DNA of 64,000 nt from JAWXBA01 sp048499805 (lineage in GTDB: Bacteria > Gemmatimonadota > Gemmatimonadetes > Gemmatimonadales > GWC2-71-9): contig JASNZF010000002.1 of assembly GCA_048499805.1 (NCBI GenBank), positions 310,001 to 374,000 on the forward strand. The letters run 5' to 3'. The notes beneath the pieces were generated by a model. It made no database searches. It was not told the origin of the DNA and was given only the letters and a program-made list of their open reading frames with translations. Positions 14,946 to 21,833 of this stretch are shown here, in pieces. The position numbers were made by a program, and so were the translations under genes. Position 1 is the first letter of the stretch. Each line of letters starts with the position of its first letter.

Positions 14946-17822
14946 ATGTCTCAGAAGGTCGATAGGCTGAAGGCGTTTGTTGAATATGTTGGCCTTCTCA
15001 GCGGAGACGAAAAGGGGGAGGCGCAAGTTTTCTGCGACCGATTGTTTCAGGGTTTTGGCCATGCAGGGTACAAGGAAGCTGGGGCCACCCTAGAGTTTCG
15101 CGTCCGGAGGGCAACGGGAACCGGATTCGCGGATCTGGTCTGGCCAGGGCGGCTGCTGCTTGAGATGAAGAAACGGGGAGAAAAGCTTGAACTGCATTAC
15201 CAGCAGGCGTTTGACTATTGGGTTAGGGCCGTTCCCAATCGCCCCCGCTTCGTGGTTCTTTGCAACTTCGATACCTGCTGGATCTATGACTTTGATAGGC
15301 AGATCGATGAGCCCGTAGACATCGTCCATGTTGTCGACTTCCCGACTCGCTACCTTGCTTTGAACTTCCTTTTCCCGGAGGCCCCGGAGCCCGTATTCGG
15401 GAATGATCGTGTAGGAGTAACTCGAGAGACGGCAGGCAAGGTTGCTGAAGTGTTCGGCTCCTTGGTCAAGCGTGGAGGCGACAGGGTCAAAGCTCAACGG
15501 TTCATCCTTCAGTCTGTTGTCGCGATGTTTGCTGAAGACATGGATCTATTGCCGAAGGGCACAATCTATAGAATCGTTGAGGACTGCAAGAGCGGGGCAA
15601 GTAGCTACGATCTGTTTGGCGGGCTCTTTCGACAGATGAACAGTAGGGCGCCCGCACCTGAGGGCAGATACAAGGGCATTCCCTATTTCAATGGCGGGCT
15701 CTTCGAGGTAGTTGAACCAGCGCAGCTGTCGCAGCGTGAGCTGGGGTATCTTGGCGAAGCAGCCGCGGAAGATTGGGCAAAGGTCAACCCGGCGATTTTC
15801 GGAACGCTCTTCCAGCGGAGCATGGACGCCGATGCGCGCCATGCCCAAGGAGCTCACTATACATCTGAGGCGGATGTCCTGCGCGTCGTTCAGCCCACCA
15901 TCGTGCGGCCGTGGCAAGAACGTATTGCTGCGGCAAACACGATGAAGGAATTAATGGCAATCAGAACCCAGATGCTCACTTATCGGGTTCTCGATCCCGC
16001 CTGCGGTAGTGGCAATTTCCTGTACGTGGCATATAGGGAGTTAGCCAAGTTGGAGCTCCAGGCGTTGCTAAAGATGCGGAGTCTGGTGTCGCCGAAGGAG
16101 TTCACAAGGCAGGTCAAGACTCTTTCACTCGTCAGTCCGCGCCAATTCCACGGTGTCGACGTCGACGGGTTCGGCCTTGAACTGGCAAAGGTTACGCTGA
16201 TGCTCGCCAAGAAGCTCGCCTTGGACGAGGCCGTGCAGGTCCTTGAGCGGGAGCAAGTGGACCTAGATCTTCATGAAGATCATGCTCTGCCTCTGGATAA
16301 CCTTGATGCAAACTTTATTCAAGGCGACGCTCTGTTTCTTTCCTGGCCTGTGGCTGACGCGATCATCGGGAATCCGCCGTTTCAAAGCAAGAACAAGATG
16401 CAAGCGGAGTTCGGAAAGGCATATGTCAACAGGGTCCGGAAGCTCTACCCCGAGATTCCAGGACGCGCTGACTACTGCGTCTACTGGCTACGACGTGCGC
16501 ATGATGAGCTAGGGCCTGGTATGAGGGCAGGACTGGTCGGTACCAATACTATCCGCCAAAACTACAGTCGCGAAGGTGGGCTCGACTACATCGTATCAAC
16601 AGGGGGTACGATCACAGAAGCTGTTGCGACTCAAGTGTGGTCGGGCGAGGCCGTCGTCCATGTGTCAATTGTAAATTGGGTTAAGGGGGTACAACCGGGC
16701 AAGAAGCGCCTGTTCCGGCAGATTGGGGATCGACGAGACTCTCCTTGGGAGATGGCTGAGGTCGATGAGATCAATGCCTCTCTTTCCTTCGGTGTCGACA
16801 CTACCGGCGTGGGGACTGTCGCTGTCAGCGCAAAGGCTGGGGGGTGCTACCAAGGACAAACGCACGGTCACAAAGGGTTTCTTTTGTCGAGGGCGGAAGC
16901 CGACGTTGAGCGCGCTGCAAATGCGAATGCGTCGGAGGTCCTATTCCCATACATGACTGCGGACGACCTGCTCGGTGAGCCAGACTCCAGGCCGACGAGA
17001 TGCGTTATTGACTTTGGAAACAGCGATTTGCTGGAGTGTGGGAAATTCCCAAGGCTCCTGAGGCGCATCGAGGAGAGTGTCCTCCCGACGCGCCAGGAGG
17101 CGGCACAGAGGGAAAGTGCTCGCAATGAGGAGGCACTAGCTGATGATGCAGAGGGTAGGACCAACAAGGATCATGAAGCGGCGCTGGGAAGGTGGTGGCA
17201 GTTGTTTAGGCGTCGGGCGGAGATGCTCGCCGCGATCAGGGCTATTGACCGTTACATCGTTTGCGGGAGGGTCACGCGACGCCCTATCTTCGAGTTTGTC
17301 TGCGCTTCGGTAAATCCGAATGATGCCTTAATGGTCTTCCCCTATAGGGATGACTATTCGTTCGGCATTTTGCAGTCGGGTGTCCACTGGGCGTGGTTTA
17401 CGGATAGGTGTTCGACGATGAAAGCGGATTGGCGCTACACGTCCAATTCCGTGTTTGATACGTTTCCTTGGCCGCAAATGCCGTCGCCGAAGGCGGTGGC
17501 GGACGTGATTGCTGCCGCAGTTGAGGTGCGCACCAAGCGTCGTATGCTAATGAAGAAGCATAAACTCTCGCTGCGAGAGCTCTATCGGGCGATGGACAAG
17601 CCTGGCAAACATGACCTGGGCGCTGCGCATGCAGCCCTGGATGCAGCCGTGTATCGGGCGTACGGGTGGGGGAAGAAAGTGAATATTCTCGGCGCCCTTG
17701 TAGAGTTGAACCAAGTGCTGATTGCCAGAGAGCAGAAGGGGCAGGCTGTGCGTGGTCCAGGGTGGCCGCTCGCGGCGAATGCGCTGAAGGGATCTGTCAC
17801 GAAGGATTGCATAGGCGGCTAG
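14946..17822 (+). CDS. MmeI-like (type IIG/IIL) restriction-modification protein
   Basis: This 958-residue protein combines cleavage and N6-adenine methylation. At the N-terminus, GFADLVWPGRLLLEMKKRG gives a PD-(D/E)xK-type set, Asp63...Glu73-x-Lys75. A helical linker follows. The gamma-type methyltransferase has AdoMet motif I DPACGSGNF at 350-358 and catalytic NPPF at 476-479. The C-terminal part contains the putative target-recognition region and ends RYTSNSVFDTFPWPQ, as in MmeI relatives. One polypeptide would both protect and cut DNA, so no separate restriction gene is needed. It is followed eight bases later by a small coupled gene. Lone-methylase or DISARM-type DrmMI use is less likely, since no helicase partners are present. 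Confidence 0.85.
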   Translation: MSQKVDRLKAFVEYVGLLSGDEKGEAQVFCDRLFQGFGHAGYKEAGATLEFRVRRATGTGFADLVWPGRLLLEMKKRGEKLELHYQQAFDYWVRAVPNRPRFVVLCNFDTCWIYDFDRQIDEPVDIVHVVDFPTRYLALNFLFPEAPEPVFGNDRVGVTRETAGKVAEVFGSLVKRGGDRVKAQRFILQSVVAMFAEDMDLLPKGTIYRIVEDCKSGASSYDLFGGLFRQMNSRAPAPEGRYKGIPYFNGGLFEVVEPAQLSQRELGYLGEAAAEDWAKVNPAIFGTLFQRSMDADARHAQGAHYTSEADVLRVVQPTIVRPWQERIAAANTMKELMAIRTQMLTYRVLDPACGSGNFLYVAYRELAKLELQALLKMRSLVSPKEFTRQVKTLSLVSPRQFHGVDVDGFGLELAKVTLMLAKKLALDEAVQVLEREQVDLDLHEDHALPLDNLDANFIQGDALFLSWPVADAIIGNPPFQSKNKMQAEFGKAYVNRVRKLYPEIPGRADYCVYWLRRAHDELGPGMRAGLVGTNTIRQNYSREGGLDYIVSTGGTITEAVATQVWSGEAVVHVSIVNWVKGVQPGKKRLFRQIGDRRDSPWEMAEVDEINASLSFGVDTTGVGTVAVSAKAGGCYQGQTHGHKGFLLSRAEADVERAANANASEVLFPYMTADDLLGEPDSRPTRCVIDFGNSDLLECGKFPRLLRRIEESVLPTRQEAAQRESARNEEALADDAEGRTNKDHEAALGRWWQLFRRRAEMLAAIRAIDRYIVCGRVTRRPIFEFVCASVNPNDALMVFPYRDDYSFGILQSGVHWAWFTDRCSTMKADWRYTSNSVFDTFPWPQMPSPKAVADVIAAAVEVRTKRRMLMKKHKLSLRELYRAMDKPGKHDLGAAHAALDAAVYRAYGWGKKVNILGALVELNQVLIAREQKGQAVRGPGWPLAANALKGSVTKDCIGG

Positions 17823-17830
17823 GCGATAAG

Positions 17831-17995
17831 ATGCCACCTACAAAGGCAGGATTTGGTATGGGTACTGAGGCAGGGCGAGTTGTGTCAGCCATTCTCGTTG
17901 TTCAACGCGCACGTGAGGCACTTGTGTCTTGTGCACGCGGCAATAGAGCGCGGTACTCGCGCATCGGGCGAGTCGTGGCAGCGGAGTTACGGTGA
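17831..17995 (+). CDS. 54-residue protein between R-M and PIN-like genes
   Basis: This short frame starts with ATG eight bases after the stop of the MmeI-like gene. It ends in a TGA that overlaps the GTG of the next gene (GTGA). The peptide (MPPTKAGFGMGTEAGRVV...) is basic and predicted helical. Filling the gap exactly with overlapping signals is the main evidence that it is real; its ribosome site is weak. No family is recognised. It could be a small regulator, or a leader for translation of the PIN-like gene. Confidence 0.5.
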   Translation: MPPTKAGFGMGTEAGRVVSAILVVQRAREALVSCARGNRARYSRIGRVVAAELR

Positions 17996-19116
17996 GTGGG
18001 CCGGTCGTGCTGTTGGACAAGTCAGTCTTTCAAGCATTGTCGTACCGTGAACACGTCGCGTTGAATCGACATTTCTTCGTTGGTGTACCTCCCATTCTAG
18101 TATTTGAGGTCCTCGGTGATCTCGCGAAGGTCCCGCGAGGAGGAAAGTCGCCACCAGAGAAGGTGGCAGAGTTGTCCAAGAAGTTTTTTGGAAGCGGAGG
18201 CCCGATCATTATGAACTGGCGGGTTCTTTGCATTCAAGCGCTACTTGGAGCCAACGTGCCAATGACTGGTCAAATTGTACCTGACAATTGGACGACTACA
18301 CCGGATGGGCAGGGTGTGATGATTGACCTGTCCCCAATGAACGAAGCTATTCGACGATGGCAGAGGGCCGCGTTCGCCACGTGGGAAGGCGAGTATTCCA
18401 CGCGTTGGCGAACGGAGACAGCTTCTCTGAGCTTCGGCTCCTTGGAGGGTGTACTACGGCAGAACGCGTTCATCATTCCGCCTCCTCCGTCGCCAGATGC
18501 TCTGATGGTTGTTGTAGATGAGGTTCTTGCCACGCCAGCTGCTCAAGAGTTGTTACTAACATGGATTGTCGGGCAAGTGCGTCCCAGTGCCGTCGAGAAG
18601 GAACACATCGCCTCACGCTGGAACCAAGGGAGTGACCGGAGGCTGGTCACTTTTGCCCCCTACGCGCACCACTGTATGCGAGCATTGGTGGCGCTCATCG
18701 CGGCTGTACGGCACAAGATGCTGCGCTGGGAGAGTACGCTCTATCTTGACCTCCAGTACCTGTTTTATCTTCCGTTCTGCAACGTCTTGTTTTCCGAGGA
18801 TCGGTCACATCGAACTCTCGCTCCAGGGCTATTGAGAGCAGACCAGGCGTTTGCCCGACTTGAACCACTTAAAGCTGACCTAAGGCGACTGAGCGACATT
18901 GCGGAGAAGTTGACCCCAGACGAGGCACGACGGAGGAGCTTTTCCCATAACTCCTACCCAGTACCAGCTGCTAACTCAATTGTTTGGGGCCTATGGCGGC
19001 GCTATTGCTCCCCGTGGAGTCCGAGAATGGTGAACGTTGCCTCGCAACTGCCTCCGGAGGAGAAGGCGCTCGCGATAGCAGAAGCTAGCGCTCTTTTTGC
19101 GCCCTTCCAGTCGTGA
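17992..19116 (+). CDS. PIN-like domain protein (374 aa)
   Basis: No confident family name. The N-terminus VVLLDKSVFQAL and the nearby PPILVFEVLGDL provide an Asp and a Glu as in PIN-type nucleases. A later block, YLDLQYLFYLPFCNVLFSEDRSH, carries further acidic residues in the usual PIN strand order. The middle (100-230) is a long helical insertion. It starts with GTG overlapping the 54-aa gene, so it is probably co-translated with the R-M protein. Its 3' end overlaps the Rep gene on the opposite strand by 126 bases. Nuclease activity is inference; a toxin or defence accessory role is possible. Confidence 0.65.
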   Translation: MSGPVVLLDKSVFQALSYREHVALNRHFFVGVPPILVFEVLGDLAKVPRGGKSPPEKVAELSKKFFGSGGPIIMNWRVLCIQALLGANVPMTGQIVPDNWTTTPDGQGVMIDLSPMNEAIRRWQRAAFATWEGEYSTRWRTETASLSFGSLEGVLRQNAFIIPPPPSPDALMVVVDEVLATPAAQELLLTWIVGQVRPSAVEKEHIASRWNQGSDRRLVTFAPYAHHCMRALVALIAAVRHKMLRWESTLYLDLQYLFYLPFCNVLFSEDRSHRTLAPGLLRADQAFARLEPLKADLRRLSDIAEKLTPDEARRRSFSHNSYPVPAANSIVWGLWRRYCSPWSPRMVNVASQLPPEEKALAIAEASALFAPFQS

Positions 19117-20019
19117 TGCACCTTTGCCAGGAGCAGTCAAAGCGGCAATCGCTTTCGCAATTGCATCAGAGGGGACATAGCCAGTCAGGGCCACCCCCGT
19201 GCGGCCATCAATCCAATCGTGAAATGGCTGATGCCATTCCCATCGCACGGCCTCGCCGTAGCGGACAGGTGAAACCGTATTGCCATCGGTGCCGATTGTA
19301 GCGTCCTCGTCGTCCTTGGCGTCACAGTGAATCCGAAAGCCCATAGGCTGGAAAACCCGCCTGCCTTTCATCGCGCGAAAGATCACGTCCAGGTTCGCCG
19401 GTGCGATTGGCTCAGGGCAAGAGCCTGGGAGGCGTGTTAGTAGCTTAGTGAAATACTTGAATAGCTCAAACAGGCTGCCTGGATCAGTCGCGCGGATGTC
19501 CTGCGCCTCTCGCATGGCATGTGGCCAAGCACGTAGCCAGCGTCTGACCAGTGCCTCAGCCTGAGCTTTGTCCGCCACGACAATATGAAAATGTGGGTGA
19601 TAGTCATCGCGTCGTCGATTGTAGGTGCACTCTAGCTTGCGCAAAGCGCGAAACGGTAGCCCATCCGTGCGCCTTATTGCTCTGCCTGTAGAGGTTATCA
19701 CCTTTAGCATGCGCTGAATCGTTGAGGGCAACATCGTCCTACAGACATTCGGGATTGTCAGGGTGACGAAATGGGCGTGGTGCCATCTGCTGAGTTCTGG
19801 CATGTACCGATTTATTGACCGCGCAGTCCGCACTCGATTGCAGACCATGCACCATCTTGCTCCACAATATTTGCCCCTCAGGGTGCCTGACTCATCTTGA
19901 TCGAGCCGCCCAGCGCAGTACACGGTATTGCGATAGCTCAGCTCCAGCGGTGACCTCAGTTCGGCCAAGCGCACCGCCAGAGGTAGGCTGAAATACTTGG
20001 CCCGCGCTCGCTTGACCAA
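18991..20019 (-). CDS. rep: Rolling-circle replication initiator (HUH endonuclease, Rep_1-like)
   Basis: The three rolling-circle Rep motifs occur in order: HFVTLTIPN (motif 1), YHPHFHIVV (motif 2, the HUH metal site) and KYFTKLL (motif 3, Tyr and Lys). A cysteine cluster CGARWCMVC precedes them. The enzyme would nick one strand at an origin through a tyrosine link. The frame is open upstream to 20301, but that part translates a Pro/Ala/Gly-rich stretch overlapping a hairpin cluster. I therefore place the start at TTG 20019, preceded by AAGGGA. It is convergent with, and overlaps, the PIN-like gene. Rep implies the excised element can replicate as a circle. Confidence 0.85.
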   Translation of the reverse strand: MVKRARAKYFSLPLAVRLAELRSPLELSYRNTVYCAGRLDQDESGTLRGKYCGARWCMVCNRVRTARSINRYMPELSRWHHAHFVTLTIPNVCRTMLPSTIQRMLKVITSTGRAIRRTDGLPFRALRKLECTYNRRRDDYHPHFHIVVADKAQAEALVRRWLRAWPHAMREAQDIRATDPGSLFELFKYFTKLLTRLPGSCPEPIAPANLDVIFRAMKGRRVFQPMGFRIHCDAKDDEDATIGTDGNTVSPVRYGEAVRWEWHQPFHDWIDGRTGVALTGYVPSDAIAKAIAALTAPGKGASRLEGRKKSASFCYRERLLLRRQLRGNVHHSRTPRGAIAPP

Positions 20020-20074
20020 CGTTCCCTTGGCGTCACCATCTGGCTTTTGGCAGGGTTGTGCTAACGTATCAAGG

Positions 20075-20161
20075 GGCGGGGGCTGCGCCCCCGCCGCTAC
20101 GCTCGCCCGTTCCGGGCTCGCTTCCACGCGCCCTGCGGGCGCGTGGGGAGCCTTCGGCTCC
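20075..20161. other. Cluster of three perfect hairpins, origin candidate
   Basis: GGCGGGGGC-TGC-GCCCCCGCC (20075-20095), a 10-bp stem CCACGCGCCC/GGGCGCGTGG with loop TGC (20124-20146), and GGAGCC-TTC-GGCTCC (20147-20161) follow one another just upstream of the Rep coding region. Rolling-circle plasmids carry their nick site or single-strand origin in such structured DNA near rep. No known nick sequence is recognised, so the role is inferred. The rest of 20162-20321 has no gene. Confidence 0.5.
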
Positions 20162-20321
20162 TTGGCTTCCCACGATGTCGCTTGGCCGGCATTGGAGGGC
20201 CCTAGCGGGCCTCTTGCGCCCTGGGCGGCCCTCCGGGTGGGCTGGGAGCCCCACAGACTCCCCCTTCCCGATCCGGCCTCGGTAGGGGCGCTCGGCGGCA
20301 CGGCACCAGGATCCCGATGAC

Positions 20322-20341
20322 ATGTACCACCAGGTGTACCA
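20322..20341 (+). other. Right integrase arm-type repeat pair
   Basis: ATGTACCACC, three bases, TGTACCA, matching the left pair at 10171-10190. Immediately after it, GTGGTGTAG occurs twice at 10-base spacing (20345-20353 and 20355-20363), which could be further protein-binding repeats. Confidence 0.6.
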
Positions 20342-20427
20342 GAAGTGGTGTAGCGTGGTGTAGAACCAGGATGTCTGGTGCTAGGCTTTGTGCGGGGTGG
20401 GACGGTGCCGACTGGCCTTGTCCGGCC

Positions 20428-20469
20428 CTCATAATGCCGGGGTCGCGGGTTCGAGTCCCGCCCCTGCTA
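20428..20469 (+). pseudogene. 3' half of the host tRNA-Met gene with attR core
   Basis: It begins with the core CTCATAATG (20428-20436, attR). It continues with the 3' anticodon strand TGCCG, variable loop, T arm GCGGG-TTCGAGT-CCCGC and acceptor strand CCCTGCT plus A. From the variable loop on it is identical to the element-borne tRNA. With the 5' half at 10050-10090 it rebuilds one complete tRNA-Met. It has no promoter of its own in tRNA context and cannot fold as a tRNA. Confidence 0.85.
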
Positions 20470-20472
20470 TGG

Positions 20473-20566
20473 GAGCGAGAAGTGGGAAGCGAGAAGGGAG
20501 CAGTGCACTCCCGGAGTCGCAAACCCGACTTCTCACTTCTTGCTTCTTGCTTCTTGCTTCTCCCGC
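20473..20566 (+). repeat. Heptamer inverted-repeat element C
   Basis: Left arm: GAGCGAG, AAGTGGG, AAGCGAG, AAGGGAG (20473-20500). Core of 24 bases. Right arm (20525-20566), read on the other strand: GCGGGAG, three AAGCAAG, AAGTGAG, AAGTCGG. Rotated by three bases, the units become GTGAGAA or GCAAGAA, the same type as the GTGAGAG units of element A. It starts four bases after the 3' tRNA half and runs into a gene remnant. Confidence 0.85.
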
Positions 20567-20578
20567 CTTGCTTTCGCC

Positions 20579-20877
20579 ATGCCCCTCTGGCTCTCCACCG
20601 GACTCCTGCGGGCCTTCGCCGGGTTCGAGAAGGGGACCCCAGCTACTACCTCGGCAAGCACCCCTCTCACGCCAAGCTGGCGATCTGCATCCTGGTCGTT
20701 GCCCCGGAGATCATGCCGATGGCCACCCTGGTGCGGGGGCGCCTGAGTCTGCATCGCGGCCAGCCGCTGGTGGCCGACCGCGCCCGGGCCCTGCCCGTTG
20801 TGGGCGTCGTCCAGGTGATCCTCGTGGTCGTGTTGCTCCTTTTCGCCGCCGCCATGGCGCGCGGCACCGGGAGCTGA
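20579..20877 (+). pseudogene. Truncated, frameshifted DUF2214-like membrane protein
   Basis: The frame from 20579 gives LLRAFAGFEKG. After one shifted base at about 20634-20640, a second frame continues DPSYYLGKHPSHAKLAICILVVAPE and ends in a membrane segment and AAAMARGTGS at 20877. Together this resembles the middle and end of DUF2214 (predicted multi-pass inner-membrane protein; MARG tail). The first membrane helices are missing and element C lies where they should be. It is most likely a decayed gene. Confidence 0.55.
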
Positions 20878-20974
20878 CCCGGCACTTTCATCCCGGTATC
20901 ATCGATTCGTCATTCGGCCGTTCCTACCTTTGGGGTGGAGGCGGGGTGCCAGCCCCCGCCCCGAAGGAGTCGAC

Positions 20975-21826
20975 ATGGTGAAGACCGCCCTGCTGATCGT
21001 GCTTGGAGTGGTCCTGCTGCTGGGAGTGGCCGTCGTCGTTGGCGCCTGGCGATGGAGGGCCGAGACGCGCAGCCTGAGGGCCCGGCTCGCCGAGGCGCCC
21101 GCCCCGTCGGTCGAGCCCACAGTGGAACGGGCCTCCCTCGAGGACCTTCCCGATCCCGTGCAGCGCCACCTCCGTCTCGTGCTCGGCGATGGCCAGCCGC
21201 GCATCGCCGGGGTGCAGCTCCAGCATCGGGGCACCTTCAACCTCAGCGAAACCGCCGAACAGTGGCGGCCGTTCACCTCCGACCAGCGCGTGGTCACGAA
21301 TCCGCCAGGATTCGACTGGAATGGCCGGATCATGGTGGCTCCGGGGGTCCCCGTCCGCGTCCACGATGCCTACCTCGCCGGAGAGGGAATCCTGCATGCC
21401 TCGCTCCTCGGCCTCGTCACCCTGGCCGACCAGCGCGGGACGCCGGAACTCGCGCAGGGCGAGCTTATGCGGTTCCTGGCCGAATCGGTCTGGTACCCGA
21501 CCATCCTGCTGCCTGGTCAGGGTGTGACCTGGGCCCCGGTGGACGCCCAGGCGGCCGACGCCACGCTCCAGGCCGATGGGGTGTCGGTCACGCTCCGCTT
21601 CCATTTCGGGAGCGATGGCCTCGTGGAACGGGTCTCGACACCAGCGCGCGGTCGGGCAGTGGCCGGTGTGATCGTCCCGACCCCATGGGAGGGGCATTTC
21701 TGGGCGTACGCCGAGCGGGACGGCGTGCTGGTGCCGCTGCAGGGAGAGGTGGCCTGGCTGCTCCCCAACGGTCCCAAGGCCTACTGGAGGGGAACGATCA
21801 CCGGGATCCGGTTCACCAGGCCGTAG
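20975..21826 (+). CDS. DUF6544/DUF6920-like membrane-anchored protein
   Basis: 283 residues with one N-terminal membrane helix (about 5-25). A soluble domain follows that I associate with DUF6544/DUF6920: LEDLPDPVQRHLRLVLGDGQP, PPGFDWNGRIMVAPGVPVRVHDAYLAGEG, FLAESVWYPTILLP and GVTWAPVD. The ATG at 20975 has AAGGAG at a good distance. The function is unknown; the fold is probably extracytoplasmic. It is convergent with the esterase gene, only seven bases separating the stops. Confidence 0.75.
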   Translation: MVKTALLIVLGVVLLLGVAVVVGAWRWRAETRSLRARLAEAPAPSVEPTVERASLEDLPDPVQRHLRLVLGDGQPRIAGVQLQHRGTFNLSETAEQWRPFTSDQRVVTNPPGFDWNGRIMVAPGVPVRVHDAYLAGEGILHASLLGLVTLADQRGTPELAQGELMRFLAESVWYPTILLPGQGVTWAPVDAQAADATLQADGVSVTLRFHFGSDGLVERVSTPARGRAVAGVIVPTPWEGHFWAYAERDGVLVPLQGEVAWLLPNGPKAYWRGTITGIRFTRP

Positions 21827-21833
21827 TGCCGGT

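Larger units (their letters stand above)
10082..20436. mobile_element. Integrative element in a tRNA-Met gene
   Basis: The element is bounded by 9-base direct repeats CTCATAATG at 10082 and 20428, the anticodon loop plus two bases of a split tRNA-Met. Contents in order: integrase arm repeats, a full tRNA-Met, leftward integrase, excisionase-like gene, a small acidic gene and an HTH gene. Rightward cargo follows (two unknowns, an MmeI-like R-M protein, a 54-aa protein, a PIN-like protein), then a leftward HUH Rep gene and a second pair of arm repeats. The cargo is visibly more A/T-rich than the chromosome. No conjugation genes, relaxase or phage structural genes are seen, so it resembles an integrated plasmid or satellite-type element. 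Confidence 0.9.

Noticed and set aside
14946..17822. DISARM or BREX methyltransferase
   Set aside because: The N-terminal nuclease-like residues and C-terminal MmeI-type ending fit a self-contained R-M protein, and no helicase, PLD nuclease or phosphatase partners are present.
20019..20301. N-terminal extension of the Rep frame
   Set aside because: The frame is open, but it translates the hairpin cluster into a Pro/Ala/Gly-rich sequence and lacks a ribosome site; the TTG at 20019 has one.
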